This document shows, in pieces, positions 43,840 through 51,735 of a stretch of DNA of 64,000 nt. A program made the translations under genes and the position numbers. The notes under the pieces are model-generated. The model saw nothing but the letters and a program-made list of their open reading frames with translations, ran no database searches and was not told where the DNA came from. Numbering within the stretch: position 1 is the stretch's first letter; the number at the start of each line of letters is the position of its first letter. Location of the stretch: assembly GCF_016894345.1 (NCBI RefSeq), contig NZ_CP069798.1, positions 2,827,248-2,891,247 on the forward strand, read 5' to 3'. The stretch is from Paralysiella testudinis (GTDB lineage: Bacteria; Pseudomonadota; Gammaproteobacteria; Burkholderiales; Neisseriaceae).

Positions 43840-45375
43840 TTATTTCTTGCCGCTAATCGCCCCCAAAATACCGCGCGTAATCGCCCGGCCGATGCTGTTG
43901 GTCACTTGGGTGTTGATGCGTTTGCCCACTTGGTGTGCCAAGTCATCGACCAAACCTTGGTTGGCTTTTTTGCGGTTGCCGAACAGGCCGCCGAGCAGGC
44001 TGCCGAACAAACCCTCATCATCACTGCCGCTGTCTTTGGCAGCGGTTGGTTTGGCGGCAGCCTGCTCGGCTTCGGCTGCGGCGGCCTGCTGGGCTTGTTG
44101 TTGCGCCTGCTGTGCCAATGCTTCGAAGGCAGAGAAATTATCAACGGTGTCTTGGTAGTGGCGGTAGAGCACATCGCCTTGGTAGCGTGCGCGGCGCTCG
44201 TCTTCACTCAACGGCGTGAGGCTGGATTGCGGCGGCAGAATCAACGCACGCTCTACCGGGGCGGGCATGCCTTGTTCATCCAAAAACGACACCAGCGCTT
44301 CGCCCACGCCCAATTCGCCGATGGCTTCGGCCACATTGATATTGGGGTTGCTGCGGAACGTATCGGCAGCGGCTTTTACGGCTTTTTGGTCGCGCGGGGT
44401 AAAGGCGCGCAAGGCGTGTTGGATGCGGTTGCCCAGTTGCCCCAATACGGTGTCGGGCAAGTCGAGCGGGTTTTGAGTGACAAAATACACGCCCACGCCT
44501 TTGGAGCGGATTAGGCGCACCACTTGCTCTACTTGTTGCAACAGCGCCGGGGCGGCGTTGTCGAACAGCAAATGGGCTTCGTCGAAAAACATCACAAATT
44601 TGGGTTTGTCCGGATCGCCCACTTCAGGCAGCGTTTGAAACAGCTGCGCCAGCATCCACAGCAAAAAGGCGCTGTACATGCGCGGGCTGCGCATGAGCTT
44701 TTCTGAATTGAGCACGTTAATCACGCCATATTGGCCTTCGGTTTGCAGCCAGTCTTGCAAATCCAGATTGGGCTCGCCAAAGAGTTTGTCGGCGCCTTCG
44801 TTTTCCAGGCTCAAGAGCTGGCGCTGGATGGCGCCCACGCTGGCGGCCGACACATTGCCGTATTGGGTGCGAAATTGGGCGGCGTTGTCGCCCACGTATT
44901 GCAACATGCCGCGCAGGTCTTTGAGGTCGATTAAGTGCCAGCCGTTGTCGTCGGCCACGCGGAACACCACATTGAGCAAGCCTTCTTGGGTGTCGTTGAG
45001 GTTCATCAAGCGCGACAACAGCATCGGCCCCATATCGGAAATGGTCACGCGCAAGGGAATGCCGGTGTCGCCGAATACGTCCCAAAAGCGCACCGGAAAG
45101 CCTTGCAAATAGTTTTCAGGCAGCCCGAACTGTTGCATGCGCTCGGCCACTTTGCCGCTGTTGGCGCCGGCGTTGACCAAGCCGGACAAATCGCCTTTCA
45201 CATCCACCAAAAATACCGGAATCCCCTGCTCGCTAAATGCTTCGGCCATGCGGCGTAGGGAAACGGTTTTACCGGTACCGGTGGCACCGGCAATTAAGCC
45301 GTGGCGGTTGGCCATTTTGCCGACCACATCCAAGGGTTGGTTGTCGGCGCTGCGGGCAATGGCAAAGGTGTACAT
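43840..45375 (-). CDS. HerA-like ATPase (YjgR/DUF853 family)
   Basis: The product is 511 aa. Walker A HGLIAGATGTGKTVSLRRMA lies near the N terminus, then PVFLVDVKGDLSGL. Walker B is in KFVMFFDEAHLLFDNAAPAL, and motif LIRSKGVGVYFVTQNPLDLP with LGQLGNRIQHALRAFTPRDQ follows, all typical of DUF853/YjgR proteins related to HerA/FtsK-type motors. The C-terminal part is Ala/Gln-rich with a Gly-rich patch (GLFGSLLGGLFGNRKKANQG). Its role in the cell is not established. The start is ATG at 45375 after AAGGA; a TTG three codons upstream is possible. Confidence 0.85.
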   Translation of the reverse strand: MYTFAIARSADNQPLDVVGKMANRHGLIAGATGTGKTVSLRRMAEAFSEQGIPVFLVDVKGDLSGLVNAGANSGKVAERMQQFGLPENYLQGFPVRFWDVFGDTGIPLRVTISDMGPMLLSRLMNLNDTQEGLLNVVFRVADDNGWHLIDLKDLRGMLQYVGDNAAQFRTQYGNVSAASVGAIQRQLLSLENEGADKLFGEPNLDLQDWLQTEGQYGVINVLNSEKLMRSPRMYSAFLLWMLAQLFQTLPEVGDPDKPKFVMFFDEAHLLFDNAAPALLQQVEQVVRLIRSKGVGVYFVTQNPLDLPDTVLGQLGNRIQHALRAFTPRDQKAVKAAADTFRSNPNINVAEAIGELGVGEALVSFLDEQGMPAPVERALILPPQSSLTPLSEDERRARYQGDVLYRHYQDTVDNFSAFEALAQQAQQQAQQAAAAEAEQAAAKPTAAKDSGSDDEGLFGSLLGGLFGNRKKANQGLVDDLAHQVGKRINTQVTNSIGRAITRGILGAISGKK

Positions 45376-45408
45376 GTTAGGCAATCCTTAAAAGAAAAAC
45401 AGGGCTTC

Positions 45409-45562
45409 TACCAATTCAAAAAAAATAAGATAACAAGGCGGCGAGCCGCAGACAGTACACCTAGTACGGAACAGAGTTTGTTGGTGCTTCAGCACCTTAC
45501 AAACTCGTTCGCATAGCGCTAAGACGAGCCAACGCAGTTAGGTTATTTTTTAGGATTGGTAT
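45409..45562. repeat. palindromic modular repeat, copy D (154 bp, one module)
   Basis: The arms are TACCAATTCAAAAAAAATAA (left) and TTATTTTTTAGGATTGGTAT (right). The core is the same, with only the right-hand 50-bp module (GTTGGTGCTTCAGCACC..). Its last base is the first base of the tetR stop codon complement (TTA at 45562-45564). Confidence 0.85.
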
Positions 45563-46215
45563 TATTCCGGCAAACCGGCCATCAGGCCAATCATCATGGC
45601 ATCAAAATCAGGGCGGTGCTCGGCGCGTACATACGGGCGCAGCAGGCTCATGGTTTGCTTGATACCGCGAAACTTGGAGGCTTCGGTGAGGGTGTGTTCG
45701 TGCAGCGAGCTGTCAAAGTCGAACCAGTATTTGGTAATCAGCCAGATATTGAGCGCCAGCTCGTGCCGCGCCAGCTCGTCGGCATCAATCAAACCCACAT
45801 CGTTCAGTTGTGTCAGCAGTTTCAGCAGCAAGGGCGACACTTTCACGCGGGTGAATTCGTTGTGCTCGCCCAACAACTCGGCACTGCGCGCCAGCAAGGT
45901 GTTCACATCACTGAACAGGAAGCGGTATTTCCACATCACATCGTAAACGCCGAGCATATAGTCTTTGATGGTGGAGCTGTCTTCAGGCAGCGTGGCTTCG
46001 CGCAAATAGCCCAGCAATTGCTGGCTGTAGCGCTTAAAGAGCTGCATGATGATTTCGTCTTTATTGCGGAAATGGTAATACAGATTGCCGGGGCTGATGC
46101 CCAAATGGGCGGCGATGTGGTTGGTGCTGATGTTGCGCTCGCCTTCTTCGTTAAACAGCACCAAGCTGGCGTCAACAATGCGGTTGTAGGTGTTGGGGCG
46201 GCTTTCTTTGGCCAT
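45562..46215 (-). CDS. TetR-family transcriptional regulator
   Basis: The product is 217 aa. The N-terminal TetR helix-turn-helix is NTYNRIVDASLVLFNEEGER, ISTNHIAAHLGISPGNLYYH and FRNKDEIIMQLFKRYSQQLL. The ligand domain includes MWKYRFLFSDVNTLLARSAE and WLITKYWFDFDSSLHEHTL. This form (TetR with a DUF-like C-terminal part) is found in neisseriae and pseudomonads; the targets are unknown. The start MAKESRP at 46215 fits the family. The stop codon lies exactly at the edge of repeat copy D. Confidence 0.88.
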   Translation of the reverse strand: MAKESRPNTYNRIVDASLVLFNEEGERNISTNHIAAHLGISPGNLYYHFRNKDEIIMQLFKRYSQQLLGYLREATLPEDSSTIKDYMLGVYDVMWKYRFLFSDVNTLLARSAELLGEHNEFTRVKVSPLLLKLLTQLNDVGLIDADELARHELALNIWLITKYWFDFDSSLHEHTLTEASKFRGIKQTMSLLRPYVRAEHRPDFDAMMIGLMAGLPE

Positions 46216-46281
46216 GGGATTATTTCTCCAAATACAGGAACGGTTGTTGTGGCCGTTGCTATGCCAACGGCAAAAAACAAC

Positions 46282-46310
46282 AAGGCTGCCTGAAAGGGTT
46301 TCAGGCAGCA
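46282..46310. terminator. DUS-pair terminator after murB
   Basis: AAGGCTGCCTGAAA-GGG-TTTCAGGCAGC, a perfect inverted pair with a 3-base loop. Confidence 0.75.
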
Positions 46311-46384
46311 TTAAATCGGCTAAATATGCACATAGGGTAGCCTGTATTCGCAACAATATGCCGCCTTAGTGCAATTGCGTTACA

Positions 46385-47425
46385 TCATACCGCAGTTGGC
46401 CGTGGCAGCCAAATAGGCTCCATTTCCAAAGCCACGCCAAAGCGCTGTTGCACCCGCTCACACACAATGCGCACCAGCTCAGCCACATCGGCAGCACGGG
46501 CGCGGCCGCGGTTTACCAACACCAGCGCCTGTTTGTCGTGCACGGCGGCATCGCCCACGGCAAAGCCTTTGAGGCCGCATTGGTCAATCAGCCAGCCTGC
46601 CGCCAGTTTCACCGAGCCATCGGCTTGCGGGTAGTGCGGCAAGGCCGGATGCTGTGCCAACAAGGCGTGGGCCGCGGCGGCGGTGAGCAGCGGGTTTTTA
46701 AAAAAACTGCCTGCATTGGCCAATACTTGCGGATCCGGCAATTTGCTTTGGCGAATTTGACACACCGCCTGCGCCACCGTGGCCGCGTTTATCGGTGCAC
46801 CGGCGGCCAGCTCGGCGGCCACCGCGGCCACATCGCCATAATGCAGGCGTGGCTCGAAGCGGCGCGACAAGGCAAAACACACCGCCACAATCACATAGCG
46901 CCCACGCCCGGCTTGTTTAAATAAGCTGTCGCGATAGGCAAAGCCGCAGTCGGCATTGTTTAAGGTAACAAAATGTTGCGTGTGCAAATCAAAGCAGCGC
47001 ACCGATGCGATGGTGTCTTGCACTTCCACACCGTACGCGCCGATATTCTGCACCGGCGCCGCGCCCACGGTGCCCGGAATCAGGCTGAGGTTTTCCAGCC
47101 CGCTTAAGCCTTGCGCTACGGTGTATTGCACAAAATCATGCCAAACCTCGCCGGCGGCGGCGGTAACATGCACTGTATTGCCATCATCGCCCTCGTGCTG
47201 GGCAATGCCTTTATTGGCCATGTGCACCACCAAGCCGGGGTAGTCGGCACCAAACACGATATTACTGCCGCCGCCCAGCCACAGCACGGTATCGGCATCG
47301 TATTCAGGCAGCCGCACAATATCGGCCAGCTGACACTCATCGGTGAGCGTGCATAAGGAAGCCGCACGCACCGGCAACGCAAACGTGTTGTGGTTTTGCA
47401 AATCCGCATTATGCCGCAGGTTCAT
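46385..47425 (-). CDS. murB: UDP-N-acetylenolpyruvoylglucosamine reductase
   Basis: MurB is an FAD enzyme that reduces the enolpyruvyl group to make UDP-MurNAc for peptidoglycan. The product is 346 aa, a type I enzyme. NADLQNHNTFALPVRAASLC, VLWLGGGSNIVFGADYPGLV, LIPGTVGAAPVQNIGAYGVE (FAD site), FAYRDSLFKQAGRGRYVIVA and NAGSFFKNPLLTAAAAHALL (catalytic Ser in GSFFKNP) are all present. The start is ATG at 47425; the GTG one codon upstream is weaker. It overlaps the 3' end of the MATE gene by 17 bases. Confidence 0.95.
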   Translation of the reverse strand: MNLRHNADLQNHNTFALPVRAASLCTLTDECQLADIVRLPEYDADTVLWLGGGSNIVFGADYPGLVVHMANKGIAQHEGDDGNTVHVTAAAGEVWHDFVQYTVAQGLSGLENLSLIPGTVGAAPVQNIGAYGVEVQDTIASVRCFDLHTQHFVTLNNADCGFAYRDSLFKQAGRGRYVIVAVCFALSRRFEPRLHYGDVAAVAAELAAGAPINAATVAQAVCQIRQSKLPDPQVLANAGSFFKNPLLTAAAAHALLAQHPALPHYPQADGSVKLAAGWLIDQCGLKGFAVGDAAVHDKQALVLVNRGRARAADVAELVRIVCERVQQRFGVALEMEPIWLPRPTAV

Positions 47426-48803
47426 CACACCATCCTTGCCGTGCCGCCATGCGACGGCTTTGTTGTTCCAAATACCACACCAAGGCCACTGCTGCGCCGA
47501 GCAAGGCCACCACCAGCGCCGTCCAGAAGCCGTAAAGCCCCCAGTTGAAATACAGCCCCAGCAAAGCGCCCAGCCCCAAGCCGAAGCCCCAGAAGGTAAA
47601 CAAATGAATCAGCATCGGCACTTTGGTGAGCTTATAGCCGCGCAAAGCATAAGACGCAATGGTTTGGGTGGCGTCCGACAATTGGAAAAACGCCGCAAAC
47701 GCCAACAGCGTGACCCCCAGCGCCACCACCGCCGCATCGCGGGTGTAAAACGCCACCAACTCGTGGCGAAAGGTGAGCAGCAGCAAAGCGGTGAGCACCG
47801 CCCCGGCCAAGCCCATGCACACGCCCACGCCGGAAGCGTAGCGCGCGCGCAACATGCGCCCCATGCCGATGTATTGCCCCACGCGCACACCCAATGCGGT
47901 GCCGATGCTTTGCGGCAGCATATACAGCAAGGCGGTGATGCTCATCACCACTTGCTGCGCCGCCACCTGCGCCACGCCAAAGCGCACAATCAACAGGCCG
48001 ATAAAGGTAAACAGACTCACTTCCAGAAAAAACGATAAGCCAATGGGAATGCCCAGCTTCAGCACCTGCCCTTGCGCTGCCCAATTTGGCCACGAAAAGC
48101 GGCTCATCAGCCCAAAGCGGGCAAAATAGCGCTGCCGCGCCACATACAGCCACAGCACCACCGCGTTAAACCAAAACACCAGCGCCGAAGCCACACCGCA
48201 ACCGGCGCCGCCCAAAGCAGGCATGCCCAGTTTGCCGTAAACAAAAATATAGTTTAGCGGAATATTCAGCAGCAGCGCCGCCAAGCTCACCAGCATAATC
48301 GGCTTAGGCTTATTGAGGCTGGAAGCATAGGCATGCAAGGCCCGGTGCACCATTGCCGCAGGCATGCCCAGCGCAATAAAAAACAGATACAGCGCAAAGG
48401 TTTGGTCTACATAATCGCCCAATTTCAGGTAGCCTTTTACCGGGCCGATGAGCAGCCACAGCAGCCCCATGCCCAAGATGCCCAACATCAAGCCAAACCA
48501 CAGCCCTTGGCGGCCATATTCGCCCACCTCGGCGGTTTTGCCCGCACCGAAAAGCTGCGACAAAATCGGATTCAGCGCCACCGTGATACCCATAAAGGTC
48601 ACATACACAGTGATAAACACATTGCTGCCCAAGGCCACGGCGGCCAAATCTTCCGCCCCCACGCGCCCGGCCATCACCGTGTCGACAAAACCCACGCCCA
48701 CCTGCGCCACCTGCGCCACCAAAATCGGCAGCGCCAGCACCAGGGTTTTGCGGGCTTCTTGCCAAAATTGCGCCCAGCGGTAGCGGTTTAGATCAAATAA
48801 CAC
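47409..48803 (-). CDS. MATE-family multidrug efflux pump (NorM-like)
   Basis: The product is a 464-aa inner-membrane protein with 12 hydrophobic segments. TLVLALPILVAQVAQVGVGF, VDTVMAGRVGAEDLAAVALG, ALNPILSQLFGAGKTAEVGE and RVGQYIGMGRMLRARYASGV are typical MatE repeats; NorM-type pumps export cationic drugs using Na+ or H+. The start is GTG at 48803. It overlaps murB, so the two are probably cotranscribed. The substrate range is not deducible from sequence. Confidence 0.9.
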   Translation of the reverse strand: MLFDLNRYRWAQFWQEARKTLVLALPILVAQVAQVGVGFVDTVMAGRVGAEDLAAVALGSNVFITVYVTFMGITVALNPILSQLFGAGKTAEVGEYGRQGLWFGLMLGILGMGLLWLLIGPVKGYLKLGDYVDQTFALYLFFIALGMPAAMVHRALHAYASSLNKPKPIMLVSLAALLLNIPLNYIFVYGKLGMPALGGAGCGVASALVFWFNAVVLWLYVARQRYFARFGLMSRFSWPNWAAQGQVLKLGIPIGLSFFLEVSLFTFIGLLIVRFGVAQVAAQQVVMSITALLYMLPQSIGTALGVRVGQYIGMGRMLRARYASGVGVCMGLAGAVLTALLLLTFRHELVAFYTRDAAVVALGVTLLAFAAFFQLSDATQTIASYALRGYKLTKVPMLIHLFTFWGFGLGLGALLGLYFNWGLYGFWTALVVALLGAAVALVWYLEQQSRRMAARQGWCDEPAA

Positions 48804-48872
48804 GGCGGTTGGTCTCTTTTTTAAAAATCAGGGTTAACTAAAGTTGAGCACTTACATACCCAAAGTGCTGCT

Positions 48873-49259
48873 ATTTACAAATATTTTGTTCAGGCTACCT
48901 GAAACCTATAATCCATGCAGCCCTCCCCTGGCGCAGCCGAATCGGAGCGGATTTTAGCGGGAGAAGGGTGCGCTATGTTTGAGCGCAGCGAGTTCGCACC
49001 CGCCGCTAAAATTCGTGTAGGTGAGGGAAGTTTGCGCAGCAAACCTGTAACCGGGGTCACCTTTCTTTGCTTACTTTTTTTGGCGACGCAAAAAAAGTAA
49101 GTGGCCGCGCGGCCATGAAGCGCAAAGTAAAACGATATAGAAGCAAATACAAAAACGCAGTTTATTTTATTTTTAAAGTAAACCGTTTCATTACACAGTT
49201 TAGTACATAGATTGCCAAATCCAGTTCGACAATAACGGCTTTACTTTTCAGGCAGCCTT
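48873..49259. repeat. long dispersed repeat, copy 1 (about 390 bp)
   Basis: It shares most of its sequence with 60391-60797: ATTTACAAAT..TTTTGTTCAGG, then CAGCCCTCCCCTGGCGCAGC, GGGTGCGCTATGTTTGAGCG, CCTTTCTTTGCTTACTTT and GGCCGCGCGGCCATGAAGCG, through to a DUS. It opens with AGGCTACCTGAA, the Eikenella-type DUS spelling, where copy 2 has the Simonsiella type. It contains a stem from AAAAAAAGTAAG/CTTACTTTTTTT. No gene is supported. Confidence 0.8.
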
Positions 49260-49437
49260 CATCATTAAACTCAAGGCACCGCTTTCAGAATAATTCAACA
49301 CCTATCTAGGCTGCCTGAAACTCCTATTCAACAGTAAATACGCTTATCACAGCCCAGCCGTATCTACGTTACCACACAGACAAAACAGGCTGCCTGAACC
49401 ATTCAGGCAGCCTGCCAAAGTGCTACGGTGCCGGGCT
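49260..49437. terminator. region with the DUS-pair terminator of efp
   Basis: At 49386-49414 CAGGCTGCCTGAA-CCA-TTCAGGCAGCCTG forms a perfect 13-bp stem. Another single DUS lies near 49309. No gene is present. Confidence 0.75.
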
Positions 49438-49998
49438 TTAGGCGCGTTTGCGGAATTCAAACGTGCGGGTGTCGATTTCCACTTTTTCGCCGTTTTCAAT
49501 ATAGGCCGCCACTTGCAATTCGGCACCGCCCACCAAACGGGCGTTTTTCATTACCTTACCGGAAGTATCGCCTTTCACCGCAGGCTCGGTGTATTCCACT
49601 TCGCGCACAATGATGGTGGGCAGCTCTACGGAAATGGCTTTGCCGTCGTAGAAGGTGACTTCGCACTGCTCTTCCATGCCGTCTACAATAAATTTAATCG
49701 CATCGCCGATGTTTTCGGCTTCGATTTCATATTGGTTGAACTCTTCGTCCATAAACACATACATCGGGTCGGCAAAGTAGCTGTAGGTGCACTGCTTGCG
49801 CTCCAACACCACCACGTCGAATTTCTCATCGGCCTTGTACACGGTTTCGGCACCGGCGCCGGTGAGCAGGTTTTTCAGCTTCATTTTCACCACGGCGGCG
49901 TTGCGGCCCGATTTATTGTATTCGGATTTTTGTACCACCATCGGCTCGTTGCCCACCATAAATACATTGCCGGCGCGCAGTTCTTGTGCGGTTTTCAT
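49438..49998 (-). CDS. efp: elongation factor P
   Basis: EF-P rescues ribosomes stalled at polyproline. The product is 186 aa with three beta-barrel domains. The tip loop is [20 protein letters not shown] with Arg32, the residue that EarP rhamnosylates in beta-proteobacteria, instead of the lysine used with EpmA. The C-terminal OB domains show [20 protein letters not shown] and [20 protein letters not shown]. The earP gene lies just upstream on the same strand, 32 bases away. Confidence 0.97.
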   Translation of the reverse strand: MKTAQELRAGNVFMVGNEPMVVQKSEYNKSGRNAAVVKMKLKNLLTGAGAETVYKADEKFDVVVLERKQCTYSYFADPMYVFMDEEFNQYEIEAENIGDAIKFIVDGMEEQCEVTFYDGKAISVELPTIIVREVEYTEPAVKGDTSGKVMKNARLVGGAELQVAAYIENGEKVEIDTRTFEFRKRA

Positions 49999-50030
49999 AC
50001 GGTTTTTCCAAGTGCTTTAAAATAAACGCG

Positions 50031-51209
50031 CTATTTTAGCGTATCTTGGCTGAAAATAGCCAGCTTTTCCATGGCGGAAGGCTGTTGTTGCAGCGTTTGC
50101 GCCCAAGCAGTGGCCGCTTGCGGCCACAAGCCCGGCGTTTGCAAGGTTTGCCACGCCGCCTGCCGTGCCGCATCACTCAAGCCGCCATCGCCATTTAATT
50201 CAGCCGACAAGGCCGTGTGTGCCTGGCGTAGCGCCGGCGGCCATGCGGCGGCGGCCTGTTGCCAAAACGCCTGCAATTTGGGCAGATGCACCGCTTCGGC
50301 TTGAGGATAAATATGCCAGATAAACGGCAATTGCGCCCATTGTGCACGCACAAAGCTGTCTTCACCGCGCACCACCGCCCAATCGGCCAGCCACAGCAGG
50401 CGGTCGAATTCGGCTTGCGGCACAAAAGGGATGTGCTGCAAACGCACACCGCCGCGTTGCCACACATCGCCCGGCGCTTGCAAATCAGCAGCACCAATTA
50501 CCCCGGCAGCACGCAGGCTGTCGGCCACCTGAGTGCCGGCCAACCACAAATTCAACGGCACGCCCGCCGCCTGCCACATCGCCAGCCATTGCGGCCAATA
50601 AGGCGACGCATAGGCAAACAGCAAACCGGTTTGTCCGCCTGCCGGGCTTTCAGGCAGCCCATAACGCTGCCTGAAAGCGGCTTGTGCCCTTGTGTCTGCC
50701 AAAAATGCTTGCCGTTGCTGCGGGTAATCCGCCTCGCGCAACAAGCCACCGCTGGCAGGATCAAAGCCCATAAACCAAAAATACTTGGCCGCGCCATTGC
50801 TTTGCAAAGACGGCATGGCATGCAAATCCGCCGCCCAACTTTCGGCACTTAAATATTCCCAGTTCAGCCACAAAGGCTTATCCAGCGCAATCCGCGCCAG
50901 CACCGGCGCGGGCAAGTGGCAGCCAAAGGTTTCGATAAGCCACTGCGGCGGCGGCAAGGCCGCCAAGGTTTGCGCCAGCGCCGCCTCATCCGCCCAAGCA
51001 TGGATATGCACGCCTTGGCACACTGCCCCCGCCGCCGCATCCGGCGCCAGCGCACGCAAGGCGGCCACATCGTCCACCCATAAATGCACTTGGGCGGCAA
51101 AAAAAGCACGCAGATTTTGCGCCAAACGCCAGGCCACACCCACATCGCCGAAATTATCAATCACGCGCACAAACAGCCATGCCGTGCGCTTTTTTTCCGG
51201 CTCAAACAT
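50031..51209 (-). CDS. earP: EF-P arginine rhamnosyltransferase
   Basis: EarP transfers rhamnose from dTDP-rhamnose to Arg32 of EF-P. The product is 392 aa of GT-B fold. The N-terminal AWLFVRVIDNFGDVGVAWRL contains the catalytic Asp of FGD (Asp22 here). Later marks are HIHAWADEAALAQTLAALPP, LWLNWEYLSAESWAADLHAM, KYFWFMGFDPASGGLLREAD and the C-terminal ADWAVVRGEDSFVRAQWAQL with the conserved Glu of RGEDSF. The start at MFEPEKKR was chosen; the open frame upstream is not conserved. It is paired with efp. Confidence 0.96.
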   Translation of the reverse strand: MFEPEKKRTAWLFVRVIDNFGDVGVAWRLAQNLRAFFAAQVHLWVDDVAALRALAPDAAAGAVCQGVHIHAWADEAALAQTLAALPPPQWLIETFGCHLPAPVLARIALDKPLWLNWEYLSAESWAADLHAMPSLQSNGAAKYFWFMGFDPASGGLLREADYPQQRQAFLADTRAQAAFRQRYGLPESPAGGQTGLLFAYASPYWPQWLAMWQAAGVPLNLWLAGTQVADSLRAAGVIGAADLQAPGDVWQRGGVRLQHIPFVPQAEFDRLLWLADWAVVRGEDSFVRAQWAQLPFIWHIYPQAEAVHLPKLQAFWQQAAAAWPPALRQAHTALSAELNGDGGLSDAARQAAWQTLQTPGLWPQAATAWAQTLQQQPSAMEKLAIFSQDTLK

Positions 51210-51295
51210 AGGCCGCCACCTTGCCAATCCTTGCCTGTGGCGCACTGGAAGCACAAGTGCTTTTTGTCAACAGGGATAAACATTTTTTTATGCGT

Positions 51296-51496
51296 TTATC
51301 CACATTGACAAACCCCGGCGCTTCTGCAATCGCGCCACAAACACACCACAAGCTTGACAGCGATAGTATTTCTTTATCTTTTTGTTTTTTATACATATTT
51401 ATAACAGGCTTATTTTTTAGGCAGCCCCGAAGCAAGGCTTGATTTATCGGCATTTTGCGCGCCATCCACCAACTTACCCACAAAGTTATCCACAAT
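51296..51496. promoter_or_regulatory. cluster of DnaA boxes with an AT-rich stretch upstream of gyrA
   Basis: Two perfect DnaA boxes TTATCCACA lie at 51296-51304 and 51488-51496, and a one-mismatch box TTACCCACA at 51474-51482. AGGGATAAACA (51273-51283) is a weaker inverted match. An AT-rich run (ATTTCTTTATCTTTTTGTTT, then ATACATATTTATAA) lies at about 51370-51405 between them. This could be a DnaA-controlled gyrA region or an origin-like site. Confidence 0.5.
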
Positions 51497-51735
51497 ATCT
51501 GTGAACATTTTGTTAAGGCCAATAGCGGCAAGGGTTTGCATTGCAGCAAATGGATTTGGCATGGCGGCAGCGGTTTTATTTCCGCCTCGAAACAGCATTA
51601 TTTTTACGGCACCACCACCGGTATTTGGCATTTAATCTACATCCAATCCACCCATTTTGCCCGGCCAATCAACACGGGCAGCCCCTCGGCAAATATGCTA
51701 GAATAGCGGCTTGTTATTTTCAGCCGTAAGTTGCC
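51497..51735 (+). promoter_or_regulatory. gyrA promoter region
   Basis: An extended -10 element TGCTAGAAT lies at 51696-51704, about 30 bases before the gyrA start. No good -35 is seen, as expected with an extended -10. A 73-codon minus-strand frame across this region has no support. Confidence 0.55.

Noticed and set aside
51410..51631. 73-codon minus-strand frame upstream of gyrA
   Set aside because: It overlaps DnaA boxes and the promoter region and has no ribosome site or known similarity; regulatory sequence is a better explanation.
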